From Krumholzibacterium sp965370495 (lineage in GTDB: Bacteria > Krumholzibacteriota > Krumholzibacteriia > Krumholzibacteriales > Krumholzibacteriaceae): 9,100 nucleotides of DNA. Shown piece after piece: positions 1 through 5,162 of the stretch. The notes beneath the pieces were generated by a model. The model worked only from the letters and a program-made list of their open reading frames with translations, did not search any database and was not told where the DNA came from. The position numbers and the translations under genes were made by a program. The stretch is from contig CBDUUV010000099.1 of assembly GCA_965370495.1 (NCBI GenBank), positions 1-9,100 of the forward strand, given 5' to 3'. The stretch's first letter is position 1, and the number at the start of each line of letters is the position of its first letter.

Positions 1-1
1 T

Positions 2-388
2 CGTTTGTTGCATTATTTCAATCTCTTCGGGTTGAAAGGGTTGAAAAACCTGGAAGAAACGCTTTGGAAAAAGTATCAGCGCAAACTAACCAAAGTTGGC
101 GCACTTAAGTGGTCTGAAATCGGTTACGATATTCTTTGGAAACTATTTGATGGATATGAATATCATAATATTAAATTTGAAAGGTTTGCTCCTTTGAAAT
201 ATAATGACTGGGAGCAATTTTTTAGAAACGATCTTTCTCCAGACGATTTAATAAAAAATGATTCGATTTCTGTGATGTTATATAATAAATATATGTTTGA
301 TCCTCTAAAAAATTTGACTAGAGATGAAGTGTTGGCGCAGGACTGTCTTTTAGCAAAGTTGTTTAAATACAGTTTGGAGCGGGATTAG
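2..388 (+). CDS. Hypothetical protein, 3' part (5' end outside the window)
   Basis: I do not recognise this protein. The frame is open to the left edge, so the gene probably begins upstream. TTG codons at 5 and 8 could serve as starts, but no ribosome binding site can be seen. About 128 residues are visible, ending at a TAG. The protein is rich in Lys, Leu, Asn, Tyr, Phe and Trp, and reads as a soluble, mostly helical C-terminal region. There is no membrane segment, no Cys/His metal cluster and no signal peptide. The DNA is clearly more AT-rich than the rest of the window, with codons such as AAT, ATA, TTT and TTA favoured, which suggests acquisition by transfer or membership of an accessory island. 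It runs convergently toward the Smr gene, with 29 bases between the stops. That it is a real coding region is fairly likely; its function is unknown. Confidence 0.6.
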   Translation, partial: RLLHYFNLFGLKGLKNLEETLWKKYQRKLTKVGALKWSEIGYDILWKLFDGYEYHNIKFERFAPLKYNDWEQFFRNDLSPDDLIKNDSISVMLYNKYMFDPLKNLTRDEVLAQDCLLAKLFKYSLERD

Positions 389-417
389 CGAAATAAAGAG
401 CGGTTCCCAATGACTGT

Positions 418-792
418 TCAGGTATTTCGACCGGTTTTCCCTGAAAGCTCCAGGATAACGATCGTTGCTCCCCATCCGCCGCCGCCTTCACCGGCAAGCC
501 GGTAAGAAACCACTTCGGGAATCCGATCCAGTATGGCGTGAACCGTTTCACGCATTGCTCCGGTTCCCTTGCCGTGAATTATACGGATCTGGCTGATCCC
601 TTTTTTTCTGCATTGATCCAGGTAATCCGGTATGAGTGTCTTTACATCCGAGGGGGCGAATATATGCAGGTCCAGCGTTCCATCTATCGGAAATTCCAAA
701 GGCCTGTTTTTGTTGGTCAGTTTGTTTTCGCTATGTAGATTGTTTTCGTCGGGCAGCCTGTCTCTGTTTGTTGGATCTTTTTTGTCAGTCAT
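418..792 (-). CDS. Stand-alone Smr (MutS2 C-terminal-like) domain protein
   Basis: This is a 124-residue protein with a polar, probably disordered N-terminus (about residues 1-35) followed by one Smr domain (about 38-118). The visible Smr signatures are DLHIF at 41-45, HGKGTG at 73-78 followed by MRETVH, and GGGGWGAT at 103-110. Smr domains are known as nucleases or nucleic-acid binding modules, found at the end of MutS2 and as single-domain proteins. This one lacks the MutS ATPase part, so a MutS2 label would be wrong. The usual DLHG motif reads DLHI here; from memory, DLHxF also occurs in short stand-alone Smr proteins. The ATG start is supported by GGGGTGAT about ten bases upstream. The gene lies behind ald in the same direction, but the ald terminator separates them, so it is probably its own transcription unit. 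Its exact cellular substrate is not known. Confidence 0.88.
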   Translation of the reverse strand: MTDKKDPTNRDRLPDENNLHSENKLTNKNRPLEFPIDGTLDLHIFAPSDVKTLIPDYLDQCRKKGISQIRIIHGKGTGAMRETVHAILDRIPEVVSYRLAGEGGGGWGATIVILELSGKTGRNT

Positions 793-864
793 CTTGACAT
801 CATCACCCCGAGATTCGGCGGTACTGAACGATCTGTGAATTTTATTCCAATGTAAGCGATAATG

Positions 865-893
865 ATTCTACGCTGATCCGGATCAAAAAGCAA
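865..893 (-). promoter_or_regulatory. Candidate promoter of the Smr gene with palindrome in the spacer
   Basis: On the minus strand TTGCTT (893-888) and TAGAAT (870-865) are separated by 17 bases. This is a plausible sigma70-type promoter with a good -10 and a weak -35. It would start transcription near 858, about 65 bases before the Smr start codon. The -35 box overlaps the base of the ald terminator. The spacer contains the perfect 12-bp palindrome TGATCCGGATCA (874-885), which could be an operator. Assigned by eye only. Confidence 0.3.
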
Positions 894-917
894 CAGGGAG
901 CACAAAGCCCCCTGTTG
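885..917 (-). terminator. Intrinsic terminator of ald
   Basis: On the minus strand, 56 bases behind the ald stop, CAACAGGG (917-910) pairs perfectly with CCCTGTTG (898-891). The stem can extend by three further pairs, one of them G·U, to about 11 bp with a five-base loop. It is followed by C and five T residues (890-885). This is the standard form of a Rho-independent terminator. It separates ald from the downstream Smr gene. Confidence 0.85.
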
Positions 918-972
918 ACAGATCATCCTCAAGAGTCGATAGTTGCGAAACAACAACCCGTCTGAAAGGGCG

Positions 973-2085
973 TTAAATCACATCTTCAAGAGGAGTGTAT
1001 TTCATCCTGAACGCCTGTGCGACAGCCGGGTCAGTGATCTTTCCATCGATGATGTTGATCCCTGTCCATATTGTCTCGTTCTCGATCGCGGCCTTCTCAT
1101 ACCCCCTGGACGCTATTTCCAGTGCGTATGGCAGGGTGGCGTTTGTAAGGGCGAAAGTCGATGTTCTCGCGACCGCGCCCGGCATGTTGGCGACAGCGTA
1201 ATGGACGATGCCATTTACTAGGTAGGTCGGTTTTGTGTGTGTCGTAGGTTTGATAGTTTCGATACAACCACCCTGGTCGACAGCAACGTCGACGACGACA
1301 GAACCCTGTTTCATGGTCTTGATCATCTTTTTTGTAACGAGCTTGGGAGCTTTTGCACCCTTGATGAGGACAGCGCCTATGAGCAGGTCTGCCTTTATGA
1401 CTTCGTTGCGGATATTCTCCGGATTCGACATGAGGCATGTGATGTTGGGAGGAAGAATATCGTTCAGGTAACGAATGCGTTCGAGGTCGAGTTCGAGGAT
1501 CGTGACGTCCGCTCCGAGTCCAGCCGCCATCTTTGCTGCATGAGTGCCGACGACTCCGCCACCGATAACTACGACGTGGGCGGGAGATACGCCTGGTACC
1601 CCGCCGAGAAGGATACCCATTCCACCCATCGGGCGCTCAAGGTACTTGGCGCCTTCCTGTGTGGCCATCCTGCCGGCGACTTCACTCATCGGTGTGAGGA
1701 GAGGCAATGTACCGTCATAGCTCTCCATCGTTTCATAAGCTATCGAGATAGCTCCTGTGCGTGCCATACCCTCAGTCAGGGGGCGGTTTGCGGCAAAATG
1801 GAAATATGTGAATATGATCTGTCCCTTTCGGATCATCTTGATCTCGACTGGTTGAGGTTCCTTGACCTTGATGATCATATCAGCTTTTGCAAAAACAGAT
1901 TTTGCGGCAGGAAGAATTTGCGCCCCCACCTCACGGTACGCTGAGTCCGAAAAACCACTGCCAATTCCGGCGCCTTTTTCTATAAATACCTTATGGCCCT
2001 TTTTAATGAAGGCCTCTGCTCCGACTGGACGAAGGGCTACGCGGTACTCATCCTTTTTGATTTCCTTGGGAACACCGATAATCAT
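973..2085 (-). CDS. ald: Alanine dehydrogenase (NAD-dependent)
   Basis: The enzyme catalyses L-alanine + NAD+ + H2O to pyruvate + NH4+ + NADH in the cytoplasm, reversibly. The 370-residue length equals the family norm. The N-terminus MIIGVPKEIKKDEYRVAL is the hallmark of the AlaDH/PNT family. All four residues known from characterised alanine dehydrogenases fall at the expected numbers: Arg15 and Lys75 (substrate binding), His96 and Asp270 (catalysis). The Rossmann nucleotide loop is GGGVVG at 175-180, with an acidic ELD at the end of the next strand (198-200), which fits NAD rather than NADP. The lack of a membrane domain argues against a transhydrogenase subunit. The ATG is preceded by GAGGTGG at 2096-2090. 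It is transcribed alone, divergently from gdhA, with a promoter at 2145-2172 and a terminator at 885-917. It probably serves alanine catabolism, or ammonium assimilation/redox balance under anaerobic conditions. Confidence 0.96.
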   Translation of the reverse strand: MIIGVPKEIKKDEYRVALRPVGAEAFIKKGHKVFIEKGAGIGSGFSDSAYREVGAQILPAAKSVFAKADMIIKVKEPQPVEIKMIRKGQIIFTYFHFAANRPLTEGMARTGAISIAYETMESYDGTLPLLTPMSEVAGRMATQEGAKYLERPMGGMGILLGGVPGVSPAHVVVIGGGVVGTHAAKMAAGLGADVTILELDLERIRYLNDILPPNITCLMSNPENIRNEVIKADLLIGAVLIKGAKAPKLVTKKMIKTMKQGSVVVDVAVDQGGCIETIKPTTHTKPTYLVNGIVHYAVANMPGAVARTSTFALTNATLPYALEIASRGYEKAAIENETIWTGINIIDGKITDPAVAQAFRMKYTPLEDVI

Positions 2086-2107
2086 TTTGCCACCTCTGAT
2101 TAATTTC

Positions 2108-2119
2108 CCTGGTTAAGGA
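2108..2119. repeat. 12-bp direct repeat, copy 1 (ald leader)
   Basis: CCTGGTTAAGGA lies 22 bases upstream of the ald start codon, in the predicted ald leader. An identical copy, in the same plus-strand orientation, is at 2345-2356 in the gdhA leader. This copy sits inside a small dyad, TTCC-N8-GGAA (2105-2120). A chance 12-base match within 310 bp is unlikely but not impossible. Confidence 0.6.
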
Positions 2120-2138
2120 ACGATCTACACAATTGATA

Positions 2139-2156
2139 TACAGTAATATATCTGTA
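2139..2156. promoter_or_regulatory. Inverted repeat over the ald -10 box (operator candidate)
   Basis: TACAG (2139-2143) and CTGTA (2152-2156) are perfect inverted arms around an eight-base AT spacer. The spacer contains the complete ald -10 box (2145-2150). A dimeric regulator bound here would cover the promoter and so would be expected to repress. No regulator family can be assigned from the arms alone. Confidence 0.45.
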
Positions 2157-2172
2157 ATACCGCAATTTTCAA
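2145..2172 (-). promoter_or_regulatory. ald promoter (sigma70-type)
   Basis: On the minus strand TTGAAA (2172-2167) and TATATT (2150-2145) are separated by 16 bases. Each hexamer matches the consensus in five of six positions. Transcription would begin near 2138, giving a leader of about 50 bases before the ald ATG. Confidence 0.65.
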
Positions 2173-2268
2173 CACTTATTTTCCGCAACGGGACCCAGGC
2201 TGATTGGTAGTCGTAATATGGTGATAATGCGTAGGTTATGTTCTGTTGAAGGGATGGGGAATTTTGGC

Positions 2269-2296
2269 TTGACAAAAATACTGGTTAATTTATATT
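2269..2296 (+). promoter_or_regulatory. gdhA promoter (sigma70-type)
   Basis: A perfect -35 box TTGACA (2269-2274) and a -10 box TATATT (2291-2296) are separated by 16 bases. This is the strongest promoter match in the window. It has the same -10 sequence and spacing as the ald promoter. The predicted start is about 2303, giving a leader of about 93 bases before the gdhA ATG. Confidence 0.75.
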
Positions 2297-2304
2297 CAAA
2301 TATT

Positions 2305-2324
2305 CCTGAGTTGTTTGTCTCAGG
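2305..2324 (+). other. Hairpin at the predicted gdhA transcript start
   Basis: CCTGAG (2305-2310) and CTCAGG (2319-2324) form a perfect six-base-pair stem with an eight-base loop. A G·U pair and possibly more can be added at the base. It begins about two bases after the predicted transcription start. It could be a 5' stabilising stem in the mRNA or an operator just downstream of the promoter. No T-run follows, so it is not an intrinsic terminator. Confidence 0.45.
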
Positions 2325-2344
2325 GGTATAAAGTGTTACAGGTT

Positions 2345-2356
2345 CCTGGTTAAGGA
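2345..2356. repeat. 12-bp direct repeat, copy 2 (gdhA leader)
   Basis: This is the second identical copy of CCTGGTTAAGGA, 39 bases upstream of the gdhA start codon. Here the copy is part of a TCCT-N5-AGGA dyad (2344-2356). It lies in the predicted transcript leader, as copy 1 does for ald, but in the opposite orientation relative to the gene. Confidence 0.6.
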
Positions 2357-2395
2357 TACTTGCATTGGTTTAATTATTCCATAAAGGGGGCACAG

Positions 2396-3733
2396 ATGTC
2401 TAACGATATCGCTGCATTTATGTCTTATGTTGAAGCGCGTGATCCAAATCAGCCTGAATTTTACCAGGCCGTTCACGAAGTCGCATCTTCGCTGATGCCT
2501 TTCATCAAGAAAAACCCCAAGTATACAGATGCAAAGATCCTTGAGAGGGTTGTTGAGCCGGAACGCGTGATCATGTTCCGTGTGCCCTGGGTAGATGACA
2601 AGGGTGATATCCAGGTCAACCGCGGATTCCGTATCGAGATGAACAGCGCGATCGGTCCCTACAAGGGCGGCCTGCGTTTTCACCCGACCGTGAACCTCGG
2701 CATCCTCAAATTCCTTGCCTTTGAGCAGGTTTTCAAAAATGCAATTACTACACTCCCGATGGGTGGCGGCAAGGGTGGATCGGATTTTGATCCCAAGGGA
2801 AAATCAGATGGTGAAGTCATGCGTTTCTGCCAGTCGTTCATGAGCGAGCTTTTCCGCCATATTGGGGCGAATACTGATATCCCTGCCGGTGATATCGGTG
2901 TTGGCGCTAGAGAGATCGGTTTTCTTTTCGGTCAGTACAAGAAACTCAGAAACGAATTTGTCGGTGTCCTGACTGGTAAAGGCCGTAACTGGGGTGGAAG
3001 CCTCATTCGTCCGGAAGCTACAGGTTATGGACAGGTATATTTTGCCGAAGAGATGCTCAAGACAAAGGGCAATTCGATAGAAGGCAAAATCTGCACGGTT
3101 TCCGGTTCCGGAAACGTCGCCCAGTATGCAACCGAAAAAGTTCTCGATCTCGGTGGCAAGGTCGTTACATTGTCGGATTCGGGTGGAACGATATACGATC
3201 CCGAGGGAATCGACAGAGAGAAGCTGGCATTCATAATGGAACTCAAGAATGTCAAGCGCGGCCGCATCAATGAATACGCCAAAAAGTACGGAGTGGAGTA
3301 TCTCGAAGGCAAGCGTCCATGGAGCGTCAAGTGTGATGTAGCGCTACCGAGCGCGACACAGAACGAACTTGATGTAAATGATGCCAAGGCTCTTATCGCC
3401 AATGGCTGTATCTGCGTTTCAGAAGGCGCCAATATGCCCAGTACTCCTGACGCTATCGAGGTCTTCATCGGCGCCAGGATTCTATACGGTCTGGGCAAAG
3501 CTGCTAATGCTGGCGGCGTGTCTGTCAGTGGGCTTGAGATGTCTCAGAACAGTTTGCGTTACAACTGGTCCCGTGAAGAGGTAGACGCGAAACTTCTCGG
3601 TATCATGCGGGCGATTCACGAACAGTGTGCCGAGTATGGTAAGGACGGCGATTTCATTAATTATATGGATGGAGCGAATATTGCCGGATTTATCAAGATC
3701 GCTGATTCGATGATCGATCAAGGTGTCGTGTAA
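2396..3733 (+). CDS. gdhA: Glutamate dehydrogenase, hexameric bacterial type (probably NADP-specific)
   Basis: The enzyme interconverts 2-oxoglutarate + NH4+ + NAD(P)H and L-glutamate in the cytoplasm. The 445-residue protein has the usual family length. The N-terminal substrate domain includes GPYKGGLRFHP (87-97, Lys90), Lys114, PMGGGKGGSDF (121-131, Lys126) and PAGDIGVG (163-170, catalytic Asp166). These lie one residue from the numbers known for the Clostridium symbiosum enzyme. The coenzyme domain has GSGNVA at 237-242. The following strand ends in LSDSGG (259-264), as in the NADP enzyme of E. coli, rather than the LSGPDG of the clostridial NAD enzyme; NADP use is therefore inferred. The frame is open upstream to 2360. 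I chose the ATG at 2396 because AAAGGGGG (2383-2390) sits five bases before it and family similarity begins there. It is divergent from ald and probably monocistronic. Its likely role is ammonium assimilation. Confidence 0.96.
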   Translation: MSNDIAAFMSYVEARDPNQPEFYQAVHEVASSLMPFIKKNPKYTDAKILERVVEPERVIMFRVPWVDDKGDIQVNRGFRIEMNSAIGPYKGGLRFHPTVNLGILKFLAFEQVFKNAITTLPMGGGKGGSDFDPKGKSDGEVMRFCQSFMSELFRHIGANTDIPAGDIGVGAREIGFLFGQYKKLRNEFVGVLTGKGRNWGGSLIRPEATGYGQVYFAEEMLKTKGNSIEGKICTVSGSGNVAQYATEKVLDLGGKVVTLSDSGGTIYDPEGIDREKLAFIMELKNVKRGRINEYAKKYGVEYLEGKRPWSVKCDVALPSATQNELDVNDAKALIANGCICVSEGANMPSTPDAIEVFIGARILYGLGKAANAGGVSVSGLEMSQNSLRYNWSREEVDAKLLGIMRAIHEQCAEYGKDGDFINYMDGANIAGFIKIADSMIDQGVV

Positions 3734-3810
3734 TAACAGAGGCATGATAACACCTGCCTGAAATGCTTTTGGAACTTATGATTCACAAAGCGTTTCGAAT
3801 AAGTTGCCAG

Positions 3811-3849
3811 TACAGGCCGGGCACCTGCCAGGTGCCCGGCTTTCCTGTA
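3811..3849 (+). terminator. Strong hairpin terminator behind gdhA
   Basis: An 11-bp perfect GC-rich stem, GCCGGGCACCT (3816-3826) with AGGTGCCCGGC (3830-3840) and a three-base loop, starts about 80 bases after the gdhA stop. Outer arms TACAG (3811-3815) and CTGTA (3845-3849) can extend it past a four-base bulge. The T-tract after the stem is only TTT, so it is an atypical intrinsic terminator. It may instead act as a 3' mRNA-stabilising structure. Confidence 0.65.
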
Positions 3850-4035
3850 AAGATCTGTTGAATTTGCTTGAGCTGATAGAGAAAAACGAGGACAGACTGC
3901 TGGACAACACTTTCCCCAAGTGTTAGATTGTCCGAACATAAATGTGTGTTGCAGACAGCGCAATACATAGTATTCTGCCTGTGCATGATCCGGCGCCTGT
4001 TGTCGTCATGTGCTTTTATTGAAAGGATCCCCGGA
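3850..4035 (+). promoter_or_regulatory. Structured leader/promoter interval upstream of the isomerase gene
   Basis: Together with 3734-3849 this makes a 302-bp gap without a credible gene. It holds a long interrupted hairpin at 3902-3933. A weak promoter-like pair, TTGCAG (3949-3954) and TATTCT (3971-3976) with 16 bases between, follows. A second imperfect stem (CATGA/TCATG with CGGC/GTCG inside, about 3984-4010) is followed by TTTTATT (4014-4020), directly in front of the AAAGGA ribosome binding site (4022-4027). The last element looks like a possible attenuator, but its stem is short. The frame of the isomerase is open back to 3928, which I do not regard as coding. Confidence 0.35.
3902..3933 (+). 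other. Long interrupted inverted repeat upstream of the isomerase gene
   Basis: AACACTT (3906-3912) and AAGTGTT (3918-3924) form a perfect 7-bp stem around TCCCC. The flanks GGAC (3902-3905) and GTCC (3930-3933) pair further across a five-base bulge, giving 11 pairs in total. No T-run follows. It could be an operator, an RNA leader element, or a second stop for gdhA transcripts. Confidence 0.45.
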
Positions 4036-5082
4036 ATGAAGAAAATATTTTTTATCAGCCTTGTAATGTTGATAATGGGAAATCTGGTTGTCGGCTGCAG
4101 CAAGAAGGATGAATCTGCCGAAACCCCGGCCGGTAAACAAATCGATAAAACCATTTCTCTCAACGCAGCGGATCCCGGCGTTACGGTAGCAACTATCAAC
4201 GGGAGAGCGATAACCGATGGAGAAATCGACCGTGAGATGAAGATGATCAAACAGCAAATGGCGAGCAGGGTCAGCCCGCAGCAGATGCAGGCGATGCAAC
4301 CGGGTCTGAAGAGGGGGGCTATGGATAATATTATCAACAGGGTGTTGTTGAGGCAGGCTGCCGATCGAGATGGGATCGAAGTCTCAAAAGAGGAAAAGGA
4401 TGCGAAGATAGAGGAGATCAAGAAAAATTTCCCATCCGAAGAAGCATTCAATGCCCAGATCAAGGTAAGCGGGTTGTCGGAAGAAGAGTTCGACAGTGAA
4501 ATCGAATATACGATCAAGATCGAGGCCCTTATAGATAAAGTGACAAAATTTCTGGAAGAGACGACCGATAAGGAAGCCAGAGAATTCTACGATTCGAATA
4601 TGGACCAGTTTGTCAGTCCGGCAAAGATCAGGGCGAGCCACGTACTTCTGAAGATCGGGCCGGAAGATACTGACGAGGTCAAGGCCGAGAAAAAGGCAAA
4701 GATCGAAAAACTCCTGCCGCGTCTGCAGGCAGGGGAGGATATTGCCGAAATCGCATCTGAATACTCTGATTGCCCCAGCAGTTCAAACGGTGGAGACCTG
4801 GGATTATTCGGGAAAGGCCAAATGGTCAAATCGTTCGAGGACGCGGCATTTGCCCTTGAAGTCAACGAACTGAGCGGAATTGTTGAAACAAGGTTTGGAT
4901 ACCACATTATCAAGGTGACGGAAAAAGAGAAAGCAAGCACGACTCCGTTTGCGGATGTCAGGGAAGATGTCAAAAAATACCTGGATGAAATGAAAAAGCA
5001 GCGCGAAGTCGAAGAATATGTGCAGGCGCTGAAAGGTCTGGCCGAGATCGAATATATGGATTCTACCCTGGCCATGCCGTAA
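4036..5082 (+). CDS. Lipoprotein parvulin-type peptidyl-prolyl cis-trans isomerase (SurA/PrsA-like)
   Basis: This protein probably assists folding of exported proteins outside the cytoplasmic membrane. It has 348 residues. A lipoprotein signal peptide (1-20: MKK, then a hydrophobic run ending LVVG) leads to the lipobox Cys21, followed by Ser22 and a charged linker. A SurA N-terminal-like helical chaperone region spans about 50-185, starting VATINGRAITDGEID. One PpiC/parvulin rotamase domain follows at about 197-296, with IRASHVLLKI, EYSDCPSSSNGGDLGLFGKGQM and a terminal FGYHIIKV. A charged helix closes the protein. The ATG at 4036 is chosen over in-frame upstream starts because it gives the signal peptide and has AAAGGA eight bases before it. 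Ser at +2 after the lipid Cys does not signal inner-membrane retention by the E. coli rule, so outer-membrane anchoring is possible. It appears monocistronic and converges on glgP. Its specific clients are unknown. Confidence 0.92.
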   Translation: MKKIFFISLVMLIMGNLVVGCSKKDESAETPAGKQIDKTISLNAADPGVTVATINGRAITDGEIDREMKMIKQQMASRVSPQQMQAMQPGLKRGAMDNIINRVLLRQAADRDGIEVSKEEKDAKIEEIKKNFPSEEAFNAQIKVSGLSEEEFDSEIEYTIKIEALIDKVTKFLEETTDKEAREFYDSNMDQFVSPAKIRASHVLLKIGPEDTDEVKAEKKAKIEKLLPRLQAGEDIAEIASEYSDCPSSSNGGDLGLFGKGQMVKSFEDAAFALEVNELSGIVETRFGYHIIKVTEKEKASTTPFADVREDVKKYLDEMKKQREVEEYVQALKGLAEIEYMDSTLAMP

Positions 5083-5162
5083 GAATCGAACAGTTGCCAA
5101 TGTTTCCGGCCTGCCGAAAATGATGGAAGAAATCTGCGTTTGCAGCGGGTACGCGGGTACCG
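5083..5162. other. Convergent gap between isomerase gene and glgP
   Basis: Eighty bases separate the two convergent stops. Only weak pairing is visible: CTGC-GTTT-GCAG at about 5134-5145, and an imperfect AGCG/CGCT with GTAC/GTAC pairing at 5144-5164 that overlaps the glgP stop. No stem followed by a T-run is seen on either strand, so I cannot assign a terminator to either gene. Confidence 0.4.

Larger units (their letters stand above)
2086..2395. promoter_or_regulatory. Divergent ald-gdhA control region
   Basis: This 310-bp interval has no credible gene; short open frames through it lack ribosome binding sites and protein-like composition. It carries the ald ribosome binding site, a 12-bp repeat, an inverted repeat and promoter for ald on the left half. 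The right half has a promoter, a start-site hairpin, the second repeat copy and the AAAGGGGG ribosome binding site (2383-2390) for gdhA. The middle (about 2175-2268) shows no motif I can name. The two predicted transcripts start about 165 bp apart, so a shared regulator binding between them is possible. Confidence 0.75.

Noticed and set aside
418..792. Possible damaged Smr active motif (DLHI instead of DLHG)
   Set aside because: All other Smr signatures are intact, and DLHxF is, to my recollection, a normal variant of short stand-alone Smr proteins, so degeneration is not indicated.
1237..1944. Long plus-strand open frame (about 235 codons) antisense to ald
   Set aside because: It lies wholly inside ald, whose protein has all catalytic residues. 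The antisense translation has no recognisable fold, with Cys/His/Asp-rich low-quality composition, and no convincing ribosome binding site.
2360..2395. In-frame upstream TTG start of gdhA
   Set aside because: There is no ribosome binding site before 2360, whereas the ATG at 2396 has AAAGGGGG at the right distance and matches where the family begins.
3928..4035. In-frame upstream extension of the isomerase gene
   Set aside because: The extension would bury the lipoprotein signal peptide 36 residues inside the protein. The ATG at 4036 has its own ribosome binding site.
3783..4517. Minus-strand open frame of about 244 codons across the gdhA-isomerase gap
   Set aside because: It overlaps the 5' half of the isomerase gene and the gdhA terminator. 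Its Ser/Ile/Leu-rich translation is what the reverse of a helical charged coding region gives, and no family is recognisable.
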